Below are positions 49,601-61,600 of a stretch of 64,000 bases of DNA, piece by piece (positions within the stretch are counted from its first letter, which is position 1; each line of letters starts with the position of its first letter). Under the pieces are notes generated by a model that had not been told where the DNA came from, did no database searches, and was given only the letters and a program-made list of their open reading frames with translations. This DNA is from Elephas maximus indicus (Eukaryota; Chordata; Mammalia; Proboscidea; Elephantidae), in the NCBI RefSeq assembly GCF_024166365.1, contig NC_064824.1:129881108-129945107 (forward strand), read 5' to 3'. The position numbers were made by a program, and so were the translations under genes.

Positions 49601-52600
49601 TCCAGAGTTATTCACAAAGTTGTGAAGTTTTTTTTTTTTTTTTTTAATTCTCTGGGTCTCTGGGAATATTTTTAGTTGACAGTGACTATCCGTCCAAAAA
49701 TTGTCCAGCTAATTTTGTGGTTTCCAAATAAATACATGTTAAGCTAGAAAAGATTGCACAAGGCAAAGATTTTCTGTTTTCAGTTGTTCACTCTCTGCTC
49801 TGCTTTAATTGTTTTGGACCTCATGCACACGGATTAGCTTCAGCAGAGTAGGTTTGGCCCTGACAGTGAGAGAGAATGCCCAGGCCTCACCCCAGTGTCG
49901 TAATCCTCCCATTGTACCAAAACCTCACATTGTAGCAAACCAGATGCCAAGTCCATGTGTCTGTTAAGTATCACACAGAGCTGGTCATGCTGTACCGTTA
50001 AGAAAGTTCTCTGAGCATATTGACCCAGATCTTAAGAGATGAGGTTAGAACTGGCGTCCTTCAAATGCGGTCAGCCTTTAGGAAACCTTGGCAGTGGAGC
50101 CAGAGAAATTGTGACTTCCAGCTCACACACAGAAAAAATGATGAAGCCTATTATCGCCAAGAAACCCAGAAATGATTGTTTAATAGCTATCTTGATAATT
50201 TAAGAACCGTCCTTGCCTTCTTTCACTGTATTCACAGAATTGGGAACAGATTTAAGTTTTAGTCATTCAGTTGGAGAAAATATGCTTTGCTATAATTATG
50301 TAATCAGAATGCTTGCGGTAACGTTTTCTGAGACTTCATATTTAAATTGATGTCACTTATTCACCATAAATTACTTAGCTTGCTTGATTGTCTTTATTTG
50401 TTAAGTATTTGAAATGGCGTTTTCATGGAATCACTTTTGATTCATGTGTGTGAACTTTGTCTGACACCTATTTACCAGAACCCTCTGTCATTCTCTTCTG
50501 TCATCCATAAGCTGAAGTGAAGTGTGGTTCGTTAGAGGTTTGGTTCACTGAGTTAGAATGTGTACAGGAAATAAAGCATCCTGCTTCTCCAAGCTGGGGG
50601 TCTAATGACCTCGGCGTCCCGGCTCTCTTCCCTCTCCAGAGCTATTCTTTCATATTCAGTTTGTTTATTTGATATTTAGAGTTTCAGATGCTGCGTGGTA
50701 GCTGGTTTTGAAAACAGTTCTAAATGTTTATTAATGTCTTTACCGTGACTATTTTCTTGGGGCATGTAAAGGGTGGGAGAAAGGGGTAAGAAAAACTAAA
50801 ATCATTCTTAAAATGTTTGTGGAAAGTGCTTCGCTGAAGTTTTATGAAAACCTGACGAGTCTTTTTCTCTCCGTTTGCTGTACTATGTAAACAGTGTGAC
50901 ACCATCGCCACAACAGGCTCGGGTCTGTCTTCCCCGTTTGTTACCTGAAGATGGAGCTAATCTCTCCTCTGCGCGTGGCATTTTGTCGCTTATCCAGTCT
51001 TCTACTCGTAGGGCTTACCAGCAGATCTTGGATGTGCTGGATGAAAATCGCAGGTGATTGGCCATCAGTGATTCTTGCCAGCTTTATTGCATATTTTTCG
51101 GCTCCATATTAGTGGGCTGTGGTGTCTTCATTTTATGTTTGCACCTTCTGGTTTCTTTCTAAGATGCAGTGGTTTGAAAGAGCTTGCTTCGCTTTCTTTT
51201 AATTTGAGATTATTGTCCAAAATTCACATTTCACAAGATTATGTTCAGTCAGGGAGAGTATTTGATGACCAGGTGTACACAGGAAGTATAATGTTTGGTT
51301 CAAAGGCTTTGCTGACCTAAGTACTTGATTCCACTTTGGAATATGCTGAGAGACACTGTTGCATTGAGTGTGGGACGCTGGACTGAAGCATACTGGCTTT
51401 TAGTAATTCTTTCAATTTAATCACTTATCATATTCATGCAATTGGACTAATAAAGGAAGCAAATCTGAGAAGGTGATGTCAGTACAGCTGCCAGGACATT
51501 TTTTTCTTTCCTCTTAGCTAGGGATCCTTAGGCCTGCAGTGAGAATCCCAGATACTCTTGTCTTTTTTATGTTACTGATATTTTCAGTATTGGTAACTTA
51601 CCTCACTTTTGAATGTCTCCAAGTAAAATCCTGAGTATTATATACTTAGACTTGTTCATACAAATAAACTTTTATGCAATTCTTTCAGTTTTTATTCTTG
51701 CTTTATTACTACATAGTGTTTTACATCTGTCATTGGGGAATAAATTTTACTACTGTATTTCCAAGTTTTTGCAGACATTATTTAGACAGTTCAGAAAGGA
51801 AAAAAAAGATAAAATGTGGGGAGCTTTTTTGACATAATGTGGCAAAGTTACAGTCAGCTTCATTTCAACTCAGGACATTTTATATAGTGACTCTGTGAGC
51901 CAGTGTGTGAATTTTGATTATCATTTTATTAGACTGTTAATTGGTGAATTTTAAAGAATTTCCAATAAATGTAAGCTGGCCCTTCTAGTAAACTTAGTTT
52001 CATATCTTAGAGACTGGTTTTTTCGTATGCCCTGTGGCTTGCTCTGAACAAACATTTTCTTGTTGAGTGCTTTTTAATCCTCACACAAGTCCTGGGTGTC
52101 TCACGTACTTCATGAGCATGTGTCAGTACTGCTTGACCAGTGCTAAACCCACAGCCTTTCTAAGCTGCACCAGAAAGATCTTAAGAGCAAAAGCTCATGG
52201 CAGGGGTGTGGTGGGGAATGTATGTTTATATCTCTCCAAGGAAGAAAAAAGTTTGAATTCAGAGGGTCATTCAGATTCTCTCTCAGTCTTGATTCACCCC
52301 ACTAAATAGCTGCATGGTAAATCCTTTGCCATGGAATTGATTCTAACTCATACCGACCTTATACAACAGAGTAGAACTGCCCCATAGGGTTTCGCAGGAA
52401 TGACTGGTGGATTCAAACTGCCAACTTTTTTGTTAGCAGTCTGTCTCTTAACTACTGTGCCACCAGAGGTCCAGCTGCAGGATACTGGTAACCTGTCGCT
52501 GTGGAGTAGATTCCAACTCATTGCCACCTATAGGACAGAGTAGAACTGCCTCATAGGGTTTCCAAGGAGTGGCTGGTAGATTCAAACTGCTGACCCTTTT

Positions 52601-55600
52601 GGTTGGCAGCTGAGCTCTTAACCCCTGAGGCACCAGGGCCCTGCTGCATGATAGCCCTGGACAAATTACTTCGCTTGCCGGGGTCTCATTTTCCTTATCT
52701 GTTGGAAAAAAAAAAGTAAATATATATATGGATAATAATAATATCTAGCTTCCTGGATAATGGCCTAAAATTCTTTAAATTCTTTATTTAGTGAGCTGGG
52801 AGACCCCTCAAAAGATACTGAATATAAAGTACTTGGCACTTAAGAACTAACATTTATAGAAGGCTGTTTTCTCCTCCCTCCTTAAAACAGATTTATGCTT
52901 CACCAAGCATCCTCTTTAATTTTTTAATTACAACAGGTCTTCCTCATTTCCTTAGAAGAAACCAGATTATTAGGTCAGATTATATCACATCAAATGCTAT
53001 TACAGTGAAAAATATCTAAATGAGAAAGATATTTCTAAATTCTCTATAGATTAAATAATAACTAGATGACAGAGTCCCAGCACATTGAAGTTATTTGTTG
53101 CCCTCCCAACATAGTGTTATGCAACTCATAAAAATAGCTACATTTTTTTCTGCATAATATTTTTTCCCTCCAGTTCAAAAGTACAAAGTCAGAAATCTTA
53201 ACTAATGTAAAGTTTATTTTGTATTCTTTTATTATGAAAAATTGCTTTGAGCCCTAAGTGGTTTCATTTGTTTAATTCTAATGAATTGGTCACTTAAATT
53301 CCTTTTCTCAGAAGGGATGATCTTCTCTTATGCACTTAAATGAGATTTTAAAAATTTATGAAGGAGTTATATTAATATTTTGCTCATGGATACGTACCTT
53401 TAGTCTGTTACTTTGGAGCCTGGAGGGTTAGGTTCTTGCCAGTCTTGTTGGATGCTTTCATTGTTGAAAAGTAATATTTTTTAATTGTATTGAAACCTCT
53501 TACATCTAAACGTTGAACAAAGTTAAGCAGAATCGTAAGTGCCAAATCAGTTTTTATTTCTACCATGAGAACTTTTCAGCTATAAGAAATAGGAATGTGA
53601 AATTTGGATAATGTTCTGTTTGCATGATTATAAAGTAATACTGCTTATAAAGTTTAAATGCTTTTATGTTCTTTGCTCTGTGCCTCATTTTTTCCTTTCT
53701 GTTTTATCGCTGTTGGCTGTTACGCGGATGCAACAATATCTTATACTTGGTCTTATGGCATCCCATTAGGTGTATTTAAATGAAGCTGGAACTAATTGGC
53801 AGAAAGAAAAAGAAAAAAGCTTTCTCCCTGCATAATTATCATAAAATAATGCAGATTCATAGTTGTTTGACATAAGAACTATTTTTATTTTACATTTGAA
53901 GAGACATTGTAAAAAGCTTTATGTCATATGTTTTCATTTTCTTGTCATCTGAGAATTTAGATGCTCCAAGCCAAGCTCAGTATGAAAACAAATTTAAATC
54001 CTAGGTATACAGTAGGAAAGTTCATTTACACAGGTTAGCACTCCGCATTTGGAAAACGGATCTATTGAAATTTTAGCAAAATACCTGGGACAAGCACCAG
54101 ATACATTCTTTGATCAGTGGCAGCAAGATTTAAAACACTACTCTGATTTGGTTCTGGCTGGTTAGGATATGCCCATGTTGTTGCCCAGCATGTGTTGAGA
54201 GACATTTATTTCATTCTCCAATGCAAAGTATTGATTAATATTTTAAATGAGAAGCTTAGTTTCTGTGTAAGAGTATTTTTAAATATCAACAGCTTAGCAC
54301 ACGTTTAATTTTTCAGAGAGACTTGATTATTTTTATACAGTTTTTTTATTTTACAGATGATACTAGTTCTGAGTGAAAAGAATAAGAAACCAATATGTGA
54401 AAAATTATGTTTATTGCAAGTATCCCTATAAATATATAATTTGGAAGACCTAGGAATGCCAAGTTAAAGTAGATACAGTGTTTGTTATTTATAATTTGTC
54501 TTTTTTAAAAAATATATGTAATTTCTGGTCTTCTCAAACTATTTATTTACTGTAGCAGTTTACATTTTTATAGCAAAAAAACCCCACATATTCTATGAAG
54601 TCAGACTATAGATCTTACTCAAAATGTCAGTCTAACAAGTTAACGCATTAACTTGTAACCTTGGATTTCCTTCCCTTTTCCCACTCTAATTACAGAAAGT
54701 AACATTCAACATACTAGTTATCAAACCTAAAAAGATTTTTTTATATGTACTAACATACTTACTATAGAAAGTAGTACTTGAGTGACTTTCAAACTTTGCC
54801 AAATACCTGTCTAATTTACTTTTATATTATATGTGTCAATTGGCAGTGTGAGAAGACAAAATGAAATACGTTGTGAAAGGTAACTGTATTATTTTCTGGT
54901 TCTGCGTTATAAAAGGGAAATCTCTGTGGTGCAATATGTAGCATGTGGCAGATCCAGTTGAGCTTTTTTTTTTTTTGTAATGGCTTTAGGTAAGACGCAG
55001 TGGTGACTTAGTTAACCATTCTCATGTTAGTGTTATTTAAGCTTGTAGTTAAATAACAGTTTTCCTAATACCACAGAGTAAACATGATAGTAGGATGGGA
55101 TGAGTTTACAGCTTGTTTCAAGTATATGTCACTTCTCACTCTTCTTGAGCCAACAAGATAAAAGCCTGACTGTCTCCCCAACTATCTATGAATCCTTTAT
55201 ACTGTAAAAAAAAAACCAGTGCCATTGAGTCAAGTCCGACTCATAAATAAAGGCTCCAGAAATTTCTTTAAACACCATAACACCTTTAGGAAATGTAGCT
55301 AAACTTCAGAATGTTCTACTATGAGTTGACTTGTCAGAAAACAGTGATTTGTAGTCAAACTTCTGTTGCTTTGCCAACTTACAGGGAACAAAAAAAACTG
55401 AGTGCATTTGATATTAAATACTACTTTTTTTTTTTTTTTTTACTACAATTAAGAATTGCCTCGATAACTTAAATTCAGGCAAAACCTAAGCAGTTACTTA
55501 GCAAATGAGGCACTCAAAATGGATGTAATGTTTCTCAAAACCATTTGATGGTTTCGAGACCCCAAATCTCCTTTCTCACATTAGTAAGTATTGCTGTTGA

Positions 55601-58600
55601 CTTTTTGGGATATTGACCAGGGAACACGTAAAGCTTTAGTTTTCTAAGTTAAAAAAAAAAAGTGTTGGAGAAGTAATTCCTTATCTAGCTAGAACTAATT
55701 GTCTCCTAGAACCAAAGTACGTGCTGAGACTGAGTGAAAATCCCCACGAAGTTTTTCAGTGCCCTTTAGTCTTCGTTTTCAGCAGTCCTATATGTCACTC
55801 CTGGTTGTCTCTCCAGGTCAGACTCAGCCCACATATTTGATTGCACTTCCTGTCATGTGCTGTCCTTAAGTCTTTTAAGCGTGTCCCTGATCTTCTCAGC
55901 CCCAGAACTGAGGCTAACAGTTTTGCTCTGAGCTGAGGATTGGAATGAGATACAGCTACATTAAGACATCAGACACCAATCAAGATCTCTGAGGTGGGAG
56001 GGAAGGGATTTTGTTTTTGGGGATAGAGCTGTTGATTTCAGATGAGCAGCCATGATCATGCAAGTGCAGCCAACCTGTTCTTGACATGTTTCCGAAGTTG
56101 CTAGTGACTTTCTTTTTCCAACTACAAGAGAGAAATGAGACTTTATAGAGTTGTCCTCTGTCTTGAATTCCATAAATTAAAATATAAGCACCAAAGTAAA
56201 ATAATTTTGTATGTTGGTGCTATTTTGTGACATAAATATAGATTCCCTTTGTTCCTTTAATCAATTTCTCGTTATATTTATTGTAATATTGTTAAATTTG
56301 TGAAAGTCATAAAATGGAGGACATATGAGACAAAGATTTTTAAAGTATTTGAGAGATATTATATTGTATTGAAACATACAATATAATCATATTTGACATT
56401 TATTTTGTCTTGTTTTTGCTTTTATTTTATTACTTCTCTGTTTCCTGACTCTGTCTTGTGCCTTCTCCCGCAAAAACCCGCCTTAGACCTGTGTTGCGTG
56501 GTGGGTCTGCTGCCGCCACTTCTAATCCTCATCATGACAACGTCAGGTAAATTCTGAGACTTTAATTAACAGGGTAAATAGTTGACCAAATGTGTATAAT
56601 GCACGTAATAGCCATGCCTTTCTATCAGAGCTTGAACTTGTGTAGCTTTTCTGTGTGAATACATCCCTGCTTCTCTGGGAGGAAAAGGGGTCTAAGAGTT
56701 TATGACATTTGGTCTCATAATATAAGGAAAAATACTTAACAATTGTGATATGCCATGTGACATCTGAGATATTTTATTCAAATAGTTTTAATAGCTTACA
56801 GGGGATAATGGGAAAACACAGGGAAAAAAAATCTTAAATCTTGTTTTATATGTACATTTTCATTGTCGCGTGAGATTCTGTCCAGCTTTTCCTTTTCAGT
56901 TGGTAATTGTCTATAATGCACCTTCAGTGTGTTGGTAAACCTGTCGGTAAGGCATTATCTTAAATTGAGGGGGTCAGCACTGGCAACTCGACAGTTCAGG
57001 AAGTTGAACATTTAAAAGGGGAATTTGGTTTTGAGAGTTTTTATGATCTGTTGATTTAAGCCCTTCTCACTTGTTTTTGCCCATTTCACACTTGGATTTG
57101 CTCAGCCTGAGTAATTACTCCTTCCTGTCATGCACGAGGACAGATAGAAGGGCAGGTACAGAAACTTAAGATAATACTTAAGGTTCACAGGGGCCAAAAT
57201 CCCCATTGAGTTTCCCCCTCTTTTGATAAAACAAAAGCAAAACTGGTATTCTCAGATGCTGTTAGTGGCAATTCTTTCAGAGCCAGTTTTATTTCTTTTA
57301 AGCAGAAATGTACTTTCTATAGCAGTAGATTTTCAGCTGGCTGCATTACTTCTTTGATGAGAGGAAACAGGTGCATTCATTTTAAGCAAGGGAAGAGGGG
57401 AACCTGAGCTTCTCCTCAATGCAGAGCGGGTGTTAGAAGAGTGCGGCCTGTGCCCTGGTGCCCCGCCGGGCCCTTGCGGCCCCTCGCCACTCTGCTGACT
57501 TGCTTTGTTTCACAGTATTAATTCATTCCATTGCAAGTTCTCTGTTGTGTTTTCTCTATGTTCGTGATCCTTTTATCTTTCTGTGAAAATGTGTTTAGCC
57601 AGGTGCTCTAACTTAGTATTTCTTACAGGGTTTTTCGCTCAGATAAATACAGGTTTTAGTTAAAACACAAGTTGTAAGGTAATGTTTTTTTTCAGCTTCA
57701 AATTGAGTTATATAGGTAAAGTCTTTTGCCATGCCCCTAGATTTCTTTGCCAGTGAGGCTTTTTTACAGATAACCAAAACTTTAGTTAATTCGGGATTTA
57801 AATTGTAAGGAGTCACTTTCATTTACACTTCATTCTCTATGTTCAGTCCAAGCCCCTTTCACCTTTGAGGCAATTCCTTATATTGTTTGATTTTTTTTTT
57901 TTTCAGATTATTCATGTCACATGTGACCTCGCGGAAATAGAAAAATTTTATTTGAGATGAAGTGTTGGGAAAGAGGAATCCTGAACCTTTATTTGTTTCA
58001 TGAATCATTTAATAATTCTGTTTAAATGATAAAAAGAATAACTGAGGGAGGGTGGGAGGGGGTATTCACTAATTAGATAGTAGGTAAGAACTACTTTAGG
58101 TGAAGGGAGAGACAATACACAATACAGGCGAGGTCAGCACAACTGGACTAAACCAAAAGCAAAGAAGTTTCCTGAATAAACTGAATGCTTTGAAGGCCAG
58201 CATAGCAGAGGCAGGGGTTTGGGGACCATGGTTTCAGGGGACATCTAAGTCAGTTGGCATAATAAAATCTATTAAGAGAAAAATAATTAACTCAGATGTT
58301 GTAAACCCATTATTGCAGCATCTATAACCTTCAAAGTTTGCTAACTGATAGGTTTATTCTTGGCCTTCTAGGATTTTACCCCTGTTCTCATGAGACAGGG
58401 GCATTTAACAAGAGAGCAAGTTAATTTAGCCATAAGAGATTGTTCTAGAGTCGGTATCCGCTATTTCATTGAACCCGCAATCTGGTAGCTGTCATCAGGG
58501 TTGAGAATGATGACGCTGGCTGGGAGCACACTACATGACTGTAAAATAATCCATTCTGCTTCCATGCTTTGTTTACTAGACAGGGAAAGTGTCTGGCTTA

Positions 58601-61600
58601 TTTTGAATGCATTTGAAGTGAAAACACGTTCTGATTAGCCCTCTCTTTACTGTGTCTGGATGAAGAATGTAACTCTGCTTCCTCCCCCTTTGTGTGGCGA
58701 TTTGCGTGTTATAATGGGGACTTGATTGCACCGACACAGATGTGATCCTCATGTGCCAACTCTCTGTGGGTCATATGGGAGTGACTTTTTAATTCAGCTT
58801 ATCTGTGTTCTGCTCATTCAGAAAAGTTACTAAGGCATGCTACCAAGATAATTATACAAGATATAAAATAGATATACATGTGAAGTGAATTATATGGTGT
58901 GTAAATTGTATCTCAGTAAAGCCGTTAATTAAAAGAAGCAAACGTGGAAATCCAGCCAAAGGAGAGGAGTGGTGTTTGTGTGTATTTGTTTCTCAAAAGG
59001 TCATTGTCATTCATTGAACAGTCAATGAATGAAAAGCACGTTTCAATGTGTTTTCTCTAGATTTGGTCTTAGTGGCTTTTGAGTTTTATTATCTTATATG
59101 CAGCCTCTTATTTATTATTGAGCCAATTCTGGATCTGAAGGTAGTGGCAGAGTGTATTCAGGAGAGCTGATAGTTGCTTCTGTGGGAGAACACAGTACAG
59201 AGTAGGTGATCAGAAATAAGAGTAACGAATAGAAATGACAAGAAAAGAGGCAGTGAGAAGAGGAGGAGAAATAAAAAAGGATCGGTCTTGTTTTGTTTAT
59301 TTCCTAATTAGAGTTAGTTATTTTAGTCAGTGTTCCCCCCAGGGAGTCTGCAGCCTGTGAAACTATACAAACTGTACAAGGATTGTGTGTGATCCTCATG
59401 TGCCAATTCTGGATCTGAAGGTAGTGGCAGAGTGTATTCAGGAGAGCTGATAGTTGCTTCTAGATTGGCCGCCCAGACCTTTTCACCAGGGCTGGTTTTA
59501 GCATTACCAGTCTCTCTGAGTTAAAGAGTGTCTCATTTATTATCTTCAGTCAGAATTTGTTCTCATTCTCAAAGTTTCAGGACACTTTCTCAATAATGTA
59601 TATAGTACATATATGATATATATATATATAATGTGTATATCTGAAGCCATCCTAACCAATTCAGTTGAAATATTGTAGTAATTCATGTATAAGATCTTTT
59701 TAACAGTTTTTTGAGCGTTACTTACCATGTTACATGACTTGACAATTACACTTTCTTCTGTTTTTATATTAAATTGTGTCTTTATTTCTTACCTGCTAGG
59801 TATGGCATTTCAAATATAGATACAACCATTGAAGGAGCTTCAGAGGACATGACTGTTGTAGATGCAGCTTCCTTAAGACGACAGGTATTCAATGTACCAA
59901 ATGAGATCTAATCCTAAATTATATTTGTATCATATTTGGAGTGATAATTCCCAACATGTTATCATTTTCTCACCTGTGAATTATCTATAAAACTATTAAG
60001 CAATAATTCCCCTCCACCTGCTCTAATATAATGGTAGTAATTCCTTATGCTTTTTACAGAGCTCGTAGTGTTTTACATAGATGTTGCAGGTTGGATTCCC
60101 TAGAAAGCAGATTCTGAGGTGAAGATTTGCATATAGAAAGTTTATTGGAGAATGCACTCAAGATGAACACCTATGGGAGGAAGGGAAGGAATCAGGATTG
60201 GGAAGAGGGAGAAGTTGGGCTGCAATACAAGTCATAGCAAAATCTGTAGCCAACCCCACGAGGAGCTCTGAAGCTGGGATCACCCTTCAGAGTTGCCCCT
60301 GTTTGGGACGAGGAGTCTGGGCCTTCATACCCTCTCACTGCCCAGTCACCAGCTACATGCTGCCCCAGTAAGGGAGCATGAGCTTGGACAAGGCACAGCC
60401 AAGGCTAGTGCTGTCCACCAGTGATGCTCCTAGCAGCTCAGGAGTTAGCCTTCCAGTCCTGAAGGGTTCGGGTGGCATATCACAGAGCCCATGACAGTAG
60501 GTTGTAGGGGACCCTCTCAGTAACTTAGGAGCCCTGGTAGCACAGTGGTTAAAGAGATAGGCTGCTAACCAAAAGGTTGGTGGTTTGAACCTACTAGCTG
60601 CTCTGAGGGAGAAAGATGTGATGGTCTGCTTCTGTAAAGATTTCAGCCTTAGAAACCCTGTGGGACAGTTCTACTCTGTCATATGGGGTGACTATGAGTG
60701 GGGATCAACTTAGCAGCATTGAGTTTGGTTTGGTTTGGCTTAATAACTCAGAGAGGTAGATTAAAGAAGGCGGCTATACCGCCTTAAAGAGGAGCAACTG
60801 AGGCCAAGTGACAAGAAGCCAATAGGAGGGCATAGAAAGGGACAAGAGTACTGTATTCTTTCTGCTGTGGTTAAAAAAGAAGAAAAAGCCACTGCCATCG
60901 AGTTGATTCCAACTCATAGAGACCCTATAGTACAGAGTAGAACTGCCCCATAGGGTTTCCAAGGCCGTAAATGTTTACAGAAGCAGACTGCCACATTTTT
61001 CTCCCGGGGAGCGGCTGGTGGGTTCGAACAGCTGATCTTTTAGTCAGCAGCCAAGTACTTTAACCACGGTGCCACCAGGTCTCCTTCTGCTGTGGTAAGT
61101 TTGCCTAAATACAGTCATGCGCTGCATAATGTCAGTTTGGGCACCATCTAACCATGTATACATCCCAGTCCTTGCTTGCTTCTCTCTCCGCTGCTGCCGC
61201 TGCCCTCTCAGCTGCCACTGCTGCCCATTCTTCTGGCCTCCACCAGATGCTCCAGCAGCAGCAGCGGCAACAAGGATGACAAATGGGCTGCCATAAGGTT
61301 TCAATATAATAGGCTTTATGGGAGCTGGTTGGTAACTAGGGGTTGTATACAAGTTGGACGTTCGTAATCTGGGAACTGCCTGTATAGTCCAAATCATAGA
61401 ACACCCTAGTTCACAGAACATATCGTGGACGTTAAGCAACACATGACTGTATGTAATTAGTCTTTCTACCAGAATGGCAATATGCAGTGGCTTCCTCACC
61501 TCACTGTCTAATCAAGGAAGGAAGGAAGTATACCCTTCCTAACTCAGAAATTTGGAGAAGGGAAACAGGAGAGGGTATTTAAGTGAATTTAAGCTACCCA

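Larger units (their letters stand above)
51054..56486 (+). other. MFF intron
   Basis: Two adjacent SINEs at 52321-52642 and a SINE scrap at 55220 are the only repeats I can name. There is a small TA microsatellite near 52722. No exon recognised. Confidence 0.5.

Noticed and set aside
54843..54885. A possible extra MFF microexon before GTAACT
   Set aside because: There is no convincing acceptor or reading frame, and the nine exons already give the full 342-residue protein.
61044..61499. A 151-codon minus-strand frame with an Ala/Gly-rich stretch
   Set aside because: It spans a SINE end and a DNA transposon with terminal repeats, so it is a composite of repeats.
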